Shown: positions 36,444 through 47,146 of the stretch, in pieces
Layout of the letters: every line of letters begins with the position of its first letter
How positions within the stretch are numbered: position 1 is the first letter of the stretch
Assembly: GCA_022453515.1 (NCBI GenBank)
Contig: JAJNNY010000039.1
Coordinates: 186,001-250,000, forward strand
Direction: 5' to 3'
Source: Astrocystis sublimbata
Taxonomy: Eukaryota; Ascomycota; Sordariomycetes; Xylariales; Xylariaceae
Length of the DNA: 64,000 bases
Program-made: the position numbers and the translations under genes
Notes under the pieces: model-generated
Told to the model about the DNA's origin: nothing
The model's database searches: none
Seen by the model: the letters and a program-made list of their open reading frames with translations, nothing else

Positions 36444-38015
36444 TTGCCCACACCTGTGTCAGACGACAGTAGGTTGGAGACTCCTGCTACTCCAACAGCG
36501 TCACTTAGCGGTCACAGTCAAGGAAACGAATCTCGCACACAACAAATTGACACATCGGCTCGTCCGCAAAAGCACAAGCGAGAAGAAGGTCATCACCAAC
36601 CCAACGCACCCAAGCGTCCACAAAGCCAAAGCGATGCGGGATTGCCAGACAGCGGCGCGGCGAGCGGCCAGGCAGGACTGCATCAGCATCAACATGACCA
36701 GCCCACTGGCGGGCCGCACAACACCGGATTCACCAGTACTAGTGCTTCTACAAGCCACGGGGATACGACATACAACGCGCAAACCACGACCAGCACACCA
36801 TTGCCAGTTAGTACAGTTAGCAACACACCAGCCTGGCATATATCACAGACCATCCCAAATACAACGGAACACCTGTATAAATGTACTTGGAGATATCCGA
36901 CCACTGACAAGCTCTGCGGCGCCACGTTCAGAAGTTCCGAGGAACTCAAATCTCACGTAAAATCGCAACATGGCGAGCGAAACACGACTGGCACGCCATT
37001 GCAATCCAGCAGCACAACAAACAGCCAGGCAGCACCGATTCGACATGAACAGAATCACACCAACGCGCATACTAGCGAACCTCGTAACACCAGTGTCACT
37101 ACACACGATGCGCCAAGCACAAGTGGCACGCCATTCGAATCCAGCAGCACAACAAACAGCCAGGCAGCACCGATTCGACATGAACAGAATCACACCAACG
37201 CGCATACTAGCCAACCCCATCGGTCTAATATCCATGATACTATGAACCACGAGGATCCAACACACAATGCGCCAAACACGACCCCCAAAAAACCTTATGT
37301 ATGTGATTATATCATCATTCCAAATACTAAGACGCTATGCGGAAGAGACTTCGCTCTCCAAAGCAATCTCATCAGACACAAGAGACTTAAGGGGCATTTT
37401 AGCAGTCAAGAAGAAGAGGACCGGTTGCGAGGGTTTATGTGTGATTATATTGACAAGGAAACTAACCAGGTTTGCACCGCGGAATATTCTGACAAACGCG
37501 GTCTCAGACAACACCAGAGGAACAAGGGGCATGATAATTCAAGAAGTAGGACAGAGCGAAAGGAGCGCTGCAAGTTCTGTGATGATCGTTTTCTAAATAA
37601 AAGCGCTCTCACTCAACACATAGTTAAGCAACATGGCGCGAATCAGTTGTGCTGCGATATCTGCAGCTTCAAGCGTACCATGCAGCGAGACCTTGATTAT
37701 CATTATCGTCGGGACCATGGCGTATACCCATGGAAACCGCATGAGCGACTCAAAGAGAAGTCCGAAGAGAAGTTCGAATGGCACTGCCACCTCTGCGAGC
37801 ATAACCCGTTTCGCGTGAGAGGTAACCTTCGGCGGCATTATATTGATTTCCATAAAGTAAAGCCGCCACCAGAGTTTCGACGCCCCGAAGACGAGTCCGA
37901 AGAGGAGCCAGGAGAGGAGCCCAAAGACAAGCCTGGCAAGAAGCGTAAACGGTCCGGGGACGAGCCTGAAGAGGAGCCAGAAGAGGAGCCTGGCAAGAAG
38001 CGTACTATGGGGTAA
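36444..38015 (+). CDS. C2H2 zinc-finger frame, Met-less, in frame with EAF7 stop
   Basis: The frame continues that of EAF7: six codons after the TAG comes TTG at 36444, then 523 codons open to TAA at 38013. The first in-frame ATG is at 37242 (HDTMNHED). The N-terminal part is Ser/Thr/Pro/Gln/His-rich with two copies of a 45-aa unit. About six C2H2 fingers are visible: CTWRYPTTDKLC..H..H (about 36885), CDYIIIPNTKTLC, CDYIDKETNQVC, CKFCDDRFLNKSALTQH, CCDICSFKRTMQRDLDYH and CHLCEHNPFRVRGNLRRH, followed by an acidic EEEPGEEPK tail. Possible readings: a separate gene whose start lies in an unrecognised exon, a product starting at 37242, a readthrough extension of EAF7, or the remains of a fusion. 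Product boundaries are therefore uncertain, but coding character is strong. Nucleic-acid binding is inferred. Confidence 0.6.
   Translation: MPTPVSDDSRLETPATPTASLSGHSQGNESRTQQIDTSARPQKHKREEGHHQPNAPKRPQSQSDAGLPDSGAASGQAGLHQHQHDQPTGGPHNTGFTSTSASTSHGDTTYNAQTTTSTPLPVSTVSNTPAWHISQTIPNTTEHLYKCTWRYPTTDKLCGATFRSSEELKSHVKSQHGERNTTGTPLQSSSTTNSQAAPIRHEQNHTNAHTSEPRNTSVTTHDAPSTSGTPFESSSTTNSQAAPIRHEQNHTNAHTSQPHRSNIHDTMNHEDPTHNAPNTTPKKPYVCDYIIIPNTKTLCGRDFALQSNLIRHKRLKGHFSSQEEEDRLRGFMCDYIDKETNQVCTAEYSDKRGLRQHQRNKGHDNSRSRTERKERCKFCDDRFLNKSALTQHIVKQHGANQLCCDICSFKRTMQRDLDYHYRRDHGVYPWKPHERLKEKSEEKFEWHCHLCEHNPFRVRGNLRRHYIDFHKVKPPPEFRRPEDESEEEPGEEPKDKPGKKRKRSGDEPEEEPEEEPGKKRTMG
36990..37211 (+). repeat. 135-bp in-frame tandem duplication in zinc-finger frame
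   Basis: A block starting GGCACGCCATT at 36990 recurs at 37125 with few differences; the shared part (about 87 bases, through CGCATACTAGC) encodes STTNSQAAPIRHEQNHTNAH twice. The period of 135 bp is exactly 45 codons, so the frame is kept, which argues that the frame is or was under coding constraint. Confidence 0.85.
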
Positions 38016-38023
38016 CTTTCATA

Positions 38024-38453
38024 CGCGTCAAACCCGATTTTAGCACCAAAACTCATCACTTTAGCTAATTCATAGAAAATACTTACCTTACTTAAATAAA
38101 AAGAAAAAAAAATACCTAGAGATTATTTCGAGCTTAAAGAAGAAGCTATAATATATTAATCTATTTTAAATATTTATTATACTATATAGTATATTATTAA
38201 AGAATAGCGTTTTAGGAAGCACTGTAATTTTAATGGAGCACCATGTAATTTCTTATAATATACTTAACGACCTAGCTTTAATCCATAAATAATATGCTAT
38301 TAAAAATGCAAAAATTATAAAACTTGCTATTAAGGCTTTATTTAGGTCTATACTAGCCCTAAGTACTTTTATTTTATTTTTTAATATTGTTTAAGCTGGA
38401 GTTATTAAGTGGTATACCTACTGACTTTTGGTGGGGAAAGGCCATTTGACGGA
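38024..38453. mobile_element. MITE-like element 1, TA-flanked, AT-rich
   Basis: The left end CGCGTCAAA...GCACCAAAACTCA and the right end TGACTTTTGGTGG...TTTGACGGA are imperfect inverted repeats about 35-40 bp long (shared cores CGTCAAA and CACCAAAA). Each end abuts a TA dinucleotide (38022-38023 and 38454-38455), the target site of Tc1/mariner/pogo-type elements. The 430-bp interior is very AT-rich with no coding frame, as expected of a non-autonomous, RIP-worn copy. It starts eight bases after the zinc-finger stop codon. Confidence 0.6.
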
Positions 38454-39090
38454 TAAGAAAGTGACGGGGGTGTAAACTGTCCAAGGAATGATTACGATAC
38501 GGGCACGGCATATATCTGACACCGGGAGCAGATATTTATCATCCAACCATCCCCTACGCGCACACCAGACCACACTAAGTCATCTTATCTGCATAGCAGT
38601 ACAAGTACAGCCCGATCCAGTCCAGTCCAGTCCAAGGAGACAAGAACTCACGTCGTCGGAGCCTGAGCTGGAGTTATATGTGCATTGCAAGATCGAATGA
38701 ACTGGCTGACTGACTACAAACATACATACACACACATACATATGCAGTCGGCTCTTCTCAACGAGGTAAAGGAAAGGGAGGGAATTATGTTCTGTTCTGT
38801 TTGGGGTTTTGTGGCCTTGGTTGATGGAGCTGGCTGGCTGGCTGGCTGGCGCTTTTGAGAAGAGATATTGAGATAACCCCCTCCGCATCTTGAACTTTGA
38901 CTTTGACTTTGAACTTTATACTACCTGAAGAAGAGAGATAGATAATAGTAATAATACCAAATTCTAATGAGAGAGCTTCCATTCTGCCTCCTCGGGCCGT
39001 CGATCTTTGTTGAGTTGTTTGTTGGTGCCCCTTACAGGTGACTAGGTTTGTGACTGGGTCTGGGCCTGGGTGGCCGCGGATAGATACCTA

Positions 39091-39371
39091 GCATGTGGGG
39101 GTAAAATTAAGTGTCCGGTATAGGTGTAGTTGAGTGGAGGTAGATGTCGGCATATAGTATAATAAATATTCCCGTAACAGTAGAATAACTACTCCTTTAA
39201 CGGTAGAATAACTATTATATAATCAATAAACTATATTTAAGTAACTACTGTATAACGAGGTAATAATAAAACAATAAGCATTATATTAACTACGAAGAAC
39301 CTGGTTGGAAGTATCTCATCTATTTTGTGTGGCACCTCGGACCCGGACACTTAATGTGACTCCCCCTTGCC
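39091..39371. mobile_element. MITE-like element 2, TA-flanked, AT-rich
   Basis: A perfect 13-bp inverted repeat ATTAAGTGTCCGG (39106-39118) / CCGGACACTTAAT (39343-39355) sits inside longer imperfect ends carrying GGGGG/CCCCC. Outermost TA dinucleotides at 39089-39090 and 39372-39373 fit a TA target duplication. The interior (about 39150-39300) is strongly AT-rich and non-coding. The terminal sequence differs from element 1, so it belongs to another family. Confidence 0.65.
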
Positions 39372-39900
39372 TAGATACATCACAACCCAACCTCCTCCGT
39401 GGTGCTTCCTTCGAATACGAAGTTTGATATCATGACGGCAATACCTGTTTCTTAGCGGATAGGAATTAGATAGTGAACCCTAGCTATTTGCTGCGCATAC
39501 ACATCGTCACGTCACATTCGAATGTATTCATAAATCAAAGTATCATGAAAAGACAAGACAAGACAAGTTTGTGTGTTTGTGAGAGTTTTTTAATTGTGTG
39601 ATTCATTCGCGAGAAATTAGACTAATGCCGTGCCAGCTCTTCTTTCCTCCCTGTTAGAATTGCAGCAAGCAAGCAGAAATCCATAAAGTGAGCGCCCTTT
39701 TCCTCAGTTTACCAAACACCACCAATGGACCGACCCAAACACCTTCATTCGCTGGCTTTTTGGACTTCTTTCGTTGCGTGCTGCGCCGTCGTTGTGTAGT
39801 AGTGCCGGGAATTTTGGATATCGCAATAAGTAGGCAAGCCCAGCACCAGCACCAGCACCAGCCCAAGACAAATTGAAGAACGGTGGGGGGGGCGAGTCGT

Positions 39901-40818
<918 letters not shown>

Positions 40819-41221
40819 CTTGGCTGCTTTTCCTCGTGGGTGGTTGTCGGTCGGTATTCACGGATCGCAGAATCGAAGCCCAAGTCGAAATACAGTAGAG
40901 GGATGATGGTGCACAGATGGCGTGGGGTTTGGTGAGTGTGCGCGCTGGCAGCTGCTGGTCAGGTGACGGTCGGCGCTTGCTCGCTTGTGCCGGAATTTTG
41001 AACGATAAGATAAGACAGGGCCTTGATTTTTGTTGTGTGCGCTGCAGCTGGAGGCTTAGAGTGGAACCCGTCGTCATGCCCTTCAATTGATGCATACAGT
41101 ACTACTTCCTCCTCTACGCACTGTCTGCAGTTAATGTCTGGTACATTGGAATTGGCTCCAGATCACCAATCCAGGCCTCAACCAGATCTCTTTAGTGGCT
41201 GGCGCCTCAGACCTACAGTTA
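40819..41221. other. Upstream region of the ubiquitin-eL40 gene
   Basis: About 400 bases that must hold the 5' UTR and promoter of the ubiquitin gene and the 3' end of RRN7. No coding feature is seen. Confidence 0.45.
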
Positions 41222-43184
41222 TTAATCCTCACTATCGCTACCAAATTCTTCCACCACAGCCTGGAATCCACCATTTACCTCATTAGCCTTGCCCTTCCCC
41301 TTTCCCTTCCCCTTCCTCGTCCTCCGAGCGCACCAGTCCTCCAAGTGCTTCTCAAGCTGCACCGCGCCGCGTATGAGCGTCACGAGCGGTATGGCAGTCA
41401 GCTCCGCCGCCTTGCCATAGAGGACCTTCGCCGCATCCGGCAGATCCTCCTCATTGCGCCAGACAGGACATAAGTTCCTCGGGTGACTCTTCTTTCCCTT
41501 GTCCGCCGTAGTGTCAAGAACAGGTTTGGCCTGCGTAATGGACTGGCTCAATTGCTCGTATCTCTCCATGGTCTGATCGTCTGCGTCTAGATCCTGGGAC
41601 GTATCGGCGGTGGCCGAAGTCCTCTTCTGCTCGAAGAGATTGCGTACTTGTTCAGGTGCTGTGATATAATGACTTGTCAACACACACTCTCTTTCGTATG
41701 TAACTCGTAGAAAAACGTATATAAACTTACTCCTAGGCTCACCCCCAGACGACCAAGTCTTCTCAAACCAATCCATGTAATCATCGAGCTTCAGCTTCTC
41801 CATGCCCAAGACCTCATCCGCCGTGACTTTGTATTCCTCTCCGCGAACCAGATGTTTCAGCTCCGAAGCCGAATTCTTCTTCCCCTTGATGACCTTCTGC
41901 CACTCCTCCCAGTCGACTCTTGTCGCTCTGGGGTCGTGTTCGCTGATAGGGGGCCGCTCCACATCGTCCAGCGAATAAAGCAGCTTGGCAGAGACGACGA
42001 CTAGCGAGGCGAGGAGGATCTCGGGGTTTTCTATCGTGCGGATCTTCCTGCCGCTGGTGGGATAGGAGAATTCTAAGCTGAGGAGCTCTATTATGCATTT
42101 CGCCGTGGTGTACGTCTCGACTGTGATGAATTAGTACCTAGTGACTTATTTGATAACGTGCAAGATGAATGGATGGGGGTGACGAACTGGGTAGTACTAG
42201 ATCAGTAATGAGCCGGATCATGATTGGAACATGGTTCAGCGGAGGCATGGTCATGTCGAAGTTCACCCTGAACGACGTGACGAGGTGTTGGACTGCCGCG
42301 TGCAGTTTTCCCACCCGGAGGTGATCCTCGACCCGTAAAGCCAGATGGTACTCGGCAGGTAGACGATCGGTGACATTGCGAGGTATATCGTTGAACTGTT
42401 CACGGTTAGCTAAGCTATATCCCAAATTCCTCAAAACATGCTCAATATCCCATAATTAGATGCAAGTAAAAATGAAAAGAAACAAGAAGAACCTTACGGC
42501 AGTCAAGTACTCGATATCCCCCCTCTGCGCCCAATGGCAGAAATCACCCGTCGAAACCGGCAGGCGTCGGACCAGACACCCCAGATAGCACAGCGCCAGC
42601 GTATCGACAAGCTTCGGCAGCTTCCACCGCCGCCTCGCGTCCGGCGCCCACGAGCTCGCGGCCGTCGTGACGTCCGAGAGCTCAGCGCCAGAAGAGTCCT
42701 CGCCCGTATCGCTCTGGGAGCTGAACAAGCCCTGCGACTGTGACCGCTGAGACTGTGACTCCCCCTCCGACTCGCTCCCCCCCCTTCCCTTCCTCCCCCT
42801 CCCCCTTTCCCTCAGCGGCAGATTCCTCACCCTAAGGCTCCACAGCGCCCTCACCAGCTCCTTCAGATCCTCCGGAAGTCCCTGGTTCGCAACCAACCAC
42901 GTCGTCTGGCGAATGAGGACCAGCTGCAGGACCTCAAGATACAGTTCGCGGCCCTCGTCGCCGGCGAGTTTGACGGGGGGTTTTTCGCGTGCTTCTTTCT
43001 TGCGGCGCGACACCTTGCCCTGCGTGCCGAAGGCGTCTTCGTCCGCCTCGTGCGCCGCAAAGCCCTCCAGCCGGTGTCCGTTCCGGCAGTAGCGCAGCGC
43101 GTCCTGCGCGAACCAGTGCCGCGCGCCGCACTCGTCGCAGCACTCGCCGCCGCGGAACCTGTGATAGATCGTGCGAGACGACAT
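41222..43184 (-). CDS. RRN7: RNA polymerase I core-factor subunit Rrn7 (TAF1B-like)
   Basis: Four exons: 42498-43184, 42188-42395, 41731-42120 and 41222-41658, giving 573 aa with phases 0, 1 and 1. The N-terminal zinc ribbon CCDECGARHWFAQDALRYC...GHRLEGF is diagnostic of Rrn7, the TFIIB-like subunit of the Pol I core factor that acts at rDNA promoters in the nucleolus. The cyclin-like region follows: LYLEVLQLVLIRQTTWLV, then KLVDTLALCYLGCLVRRLPVS with DFCHWAQRGDIEYL. Exon 2 has RNVTDRLPAEYH and exon 3 KCIIELLSLEFSYPTSGRKI. Between them is a Ser/Gln/Arg low-complexity linker (about 42700-42830). The C-terminus is Lys/Gly-rich (RTRKGKGKGKGKANE). Branch GCTAAC supports intron 1. Confidence 0.92.
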
Positions 43185-44119
43185 GGAGGAAGAAAGTCAG
43201 CTAGTCGGTTGCCTTGGGTACCCTAATGTATTATTTGGTGTTGGTGTCGGCGATTATGCGGCGATCTCATCGACTGGCCATAACGCAATGATAGTGCCAA
43301 TGGCCGCACAGCGGAATTGATGTTGTGGGAAAATTAAATGGCGAGATTCTTGAAGAAATATTGGTATGTAGATGGGATTGTGTCTAGCATTCTTATTCTG
43401 GCGTTCAATGTTGGCTTGCCTTCCTAAGTGGCCAGTAGCTACCTACCTACCTATCTTGAGTCGCAACATTGCAACATTGCATTGCGCAATTATACCCCAA
43501 ACGCGTTCATACCTCAACGGGCCAGATGCTGTTGCAACTTCACTCAACTTGAGGTTCGATTTTTTGAGAGTGGGTAGTCGCAAGCGTGGTGATTCCAATG
43601 TAGGTCAAAATTTCAGGATGCACGAGTCGGCGGCTGGAGTTGGCATACCTCGAGGCCCGCATATTGGTACCTTTAACTTCTACGGGTTACTTGTGCTAGC
43701 GAGTTACTGTGTCTTGAATGTCTTTGTGTTCATTCCTAGGCATTCTTCTTCCCCTTCGTCCATCTACGCTAAGAGATCATGCCGCATGTTTTCGGTCTCT
43801 AAGAAAACAGCATGGCCATCACGGTAGGTACTGAGCACAGATGGATGAATTGTGAAATGCCTTCGAATTAAGCATATCTAGATGTCGCCACGCGTAAAAA
43901 TAACAAGCTTGTGGGTCATACATTGGTTGTGATTTGTGAATTGAGCCCCTGACTATTGCAAGACGCGCTACATTGCGTCCATATCTAACGTTCCCAGATT
44001 ACGGGACTGACAGCACTGCGTGCCGAAGGTTGGGAGTGTTCCACCACAACCATGTTAGCCGCATGTCCGGTTGCGCATTCACACTCGTTTATTCTGCCGT
44101 CACATATTTCTCCATAGGC
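43185..44119. other. Intergenic, 5' of RRN7 and 3' of eIF5A
   Basis: No gene is seen. A 151-codon plus-strand frame at 43372-43827 has no ATG start and no recognisable domain, and I treat it as chance. Confidence 0.5.
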
Positions 44120-45027
44120 TTAACGAGACGACTGGAGATCAACCTTGGTGACGTGGGTCTCGCCCATGGCAGTCTTGACAGTGACCACTGTTGGTTGTTA
44201 GCAGGGATTCAATGCGCCGAGCGCGAGGTAGTATCCAATATTCACTCACTAATGGTAAGTCCGCTGTCAGGGTCCTCGGCCTTCTCGAGGTTGTTGGTGA
44301 TGAGGTCACCAAGCTCGCCGGTGGGCATCTTGGTGTCCTCAGTGACCTTGCCCTGGTCGGTAATCAGGTGGAGGAAGCCGTCATCAGTGACAGTCATCTA
44401 AACCATGGTTTTGTTAACTCCCAACGATTGCAAGTGAAATACGGCAGGGCCAGGGATCTGACGTACCACCTCGTGGGTCTCGGTCAGGATGTTGGGCACA
44501 TCCATGTTGTGGGTGGAGGGGCAAAGCTCTTCGAGCTTCTTGTCGGTGAAAATGTCGATAGCGACTAAGTGCACTTTGGCGTGTCCGTGCTTTCCGGTCT
44601 TGGAGGTGGACATATCAACGATCTTGCAGGGACGGCCCTTAATAACAACGTGTCCACTCTTGCGGAGAGCAGAGCATTGCATAGGGAACGTCAGCGAGGC
44701 GCCGGCGCTACCCTGGTCGAAGTCATGCTGGTGCTATAGAGTGAGAAAGGTCAGTCAGTGACAACAACAGACGCACGGGATACGGCGGGATGGATGGCGA
44801 TAATGGCGGGAGCAGAACGAAGGCGAGGCGCGTGGAATTGGCTGGGCGGTGGTTCGCGGTCGCTTCGCATGGCGGGGGGATTGGAAATCGTGGACGGGAC
44901 AAGTGCGGGGTGCTCGAGATCGCCCATGGCATATGCTACTGGTACGCGCGGGCGGAAGTGGTGGGCGGTGGTGCTGGGTGCTGGGGACTGGGGGTGGATG
45001 GAAACTCACCTCCTCGTCACCGGCCAT
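44120..45027 (-). CDS. Translation factor eIF5A (hypusine-containing)
   Basis: Four exons: 45010-45027, 44467-44733, 44250-44397 and 44120-44187, giving 166 aa. The first exon codes just MAGDEE. The hypusination loop [14 protein letters not shown] places the modified Lys at about residue 54. The rest matches eIF5[54 protein letters not shown], then the C-terminal OB-fold domain. Its role is to relieve ribosome stalling (for example at polyproline) and to aid termination; it needs deoxyhypusine synthase and hydroxylase. The last exon ([20 protein letters not shown]) joins in phase 1, splitting an ATG codon. A large first intron (about 276 nt) after 18 coding bases is typical of highly expressed fungal genes. 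Confidence 0.95.
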
Positions 45028-47146
45028 GATGAATTCTTCTCGGTTATTAAGGGAAGGATACGGTAGGGTTAACTTGGACGAGGGATGTCCAAGAAAGAGG
45101 AGATTTGAGGAATGAGTGGAAGGTTAAGTGGTGGAAGAGGGTGTGGCAGGAAAAAGAGGTCGAGGTGGGAGGGGGTAAGGTAGTAATACTTTTTTTCCCA
45201 CACAATTGGGCTTGCGAAATGCCCCGACCTGATTCGCCCAAACCTTTTTTCGCGACCAAGCCAGAAGGGACAGGTACCTCCCGCGCCGGTACTTGCCCGC
45301 TGGACATTCTACGCAGCAAGAAGTACTCGAAGTACCTGCTTGCCTTCTGCATCCCGTCTATTGCCACAAGAAAGGAGCGCCACAGAGCAACTTCCTTCCA
45401 CCACTGCTTAGTACCTTGAGTACCTACTGCCTACACGTAGCACTCCAGGCACGAGACACCGGACCAGTCACATCCATATCTCATACTCTCTCGAACCTTT
45501 GTTGGTCCGGCATTGTACCGACTGACCTTTATTTCTGCTACTTGGAAATACCTAGCGGGCCTAGGTAGGCCGGCTGTAAGGCGAAACATCTACAGTAACC
45601 CAAGTACTACCCAGATACAGAATTTGAGGTACCGGCCCAGTAGCACATCTAGCGCAGCGCCTGGGGCAAAAACTAACAACTTGGCCTCGCGTGCCAAAGG
45701 TTGCAGGCGAGCAGGTGCGTTGTGGGCTCAACAGTGATAGTCAGTGAGTAATCTACCTAGTAGCGAGTCTGGGCGAGATCTGGGTCCGAGAGGTTCAGCG
45801 GCCGAAGGTGGGAAGGGTCTGTCGGCTGTTCGAGGGGCCTCTAGATCGTTGCGGGGTAACTTTAGCTTCTGAAATCGCCTATGAGGTCCTCCTCCATCCC
45901 CTTACATATAAGAGGTACCTAGGTACCTAAACGGATCCGCCTTTGATGCCGGAGACTGTTGATTCTGCAAGTAACTTTCGTTTTGATTACGACCTTGAAC
46001 TGGACAATCCATTGCCTTGGACGGTTGGGCACCTCGGCTGCTAGGGTTTCAATCTGCCTACCCATCCAAGGTGAGCGAGTGCATGTAATTCAGTCCCTCA
46101 CATGCAGCATGTTGCGTATATCCACGACGACGAAGGTCGTATGCATTTGCCCTATGTGCCTTACTTTGGGAAAACTACTACACTACCTAGTACCTACATC
46201 ATGGATGTAACACCTGTGAACCTAGCCGTTCATGCCTTGTTCATCTTGATATCATGGACTTGTGGTTCGACGCCGTGAGGTGTGTACGCTTGTTCAGGCA
46301 CGGAGCGCGCCTGCTCTTTCCGATTAGAAGTGTTGTCTGATAAGCATCTACTGTATATCTATACAGTAGGGCGCACACTGTCCGAGAGTCCCTCAAATGC
46401 ACCTCGTCTGGTTTGTCATTCTCTCTCCCATTTCTATGTCCGCGAGGCATGCCAATCCCAGCTTGAATAAACTCTCAACTTCGGGTACCAGGTCGGGGAC
46501 GGGGACGGGCAGACTCCACAGCAAATGGAGCTCCGATTCGGGAATAATCCTGTGCAATAAGATGAACGTGGATATGGAAATTCATACTATTGTCTTATCC
46601 AGCTTGCCAGCCGACACGACAACTACTACAATGTCCCCCGCATGTCGATGGGTATCTGGTACATGCAGCCTACAGGTGCCCCGAGCACTGAGCCCTGACT
46701 CCTGACACCTGAGCACTGACAGGCAGCTTGATAAGTTGATCCACGACAGCCCTGTCGCACCAGATCGCAGCTACCCGAGCTAAGCCACATAGAGATGTAG
46801 GGCACCTTGGCACCTTGGCAGGCCGGTAACTTAGATGCGACCTTACCTAGCTGCTCGGCTGTCTTCAATGCAGGCATGCAAGGAGCTACCTGCCGAGCCA
46901 GCTAACCTCAACATTCGGTCTTCCTTCTCTTCAACCTATTTACAAACACATCCGCCGAATTCCAGGCCAAGATCGTGTACACGCCAAGCCATACTTTTAT
47001 TTTTCCATCTTTGGCTCATTCGATCCGCAGTCGAGGTTAGGGTTATCCCGTAACGCCATCTCCATACGAAACACAAGCTTCGACATGAACCGGTGCCGCC
47101 CAAAGTAAACAGATAGACAGGCGACAGGAAACAGGAAACAGGAAAC
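45028..47146. other. 2.1-kb divergent intergenic region (eIF5A / VPS52)
   Basis: No gene is recognised. CCTAGGTA palindromes cluster here (about 45551 and 45916). A CAGGAAACAGGAAACAGGAAACA simple repeat runs into the VPS52 start (about 47124-47146). Confidence 0.5.

Larger units (their letters stand above)
38016..39900. other. Transposon-rich spacer between zinc-finger frame and ubiquitin gene
   Basis: Contains two AT-rich inverted-repeat elements (listed separately). The remainder is non-coding sequence with simple repeats such as CATACATACACACACATACATA near 38720 and TGGCTGGCTGGC near 38831. The last part is the 3' flank of the ubiquitin gene. Confidence 0.55.

Noticed and set aside
36280..36450. 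Splicing from the EAF7 acidic region across the TAG into the zinc-finger frame
   Set aside because: The only nearby donor-like site (GTGAGG near 36280) would remove the conserved basic tail, and there is no GT between about 36290 and the stop.
35580..36960. Long minus-strand Ser- or Phe/Val-rich frames and a plus-strand Lys/Arg-rich frame opposite EAF7
   Set aside because: They are shadows of the GAA/GAG/GAC-rich acidic run and RGRG tail of EAF7; no domains or splice logic.
43372..43827. 151-codon plus-strand frame upstream of RRN7
   Set aside because: It begins at a non-ATG codon, shows no domain, and looks like ordinary intergenic sequence.
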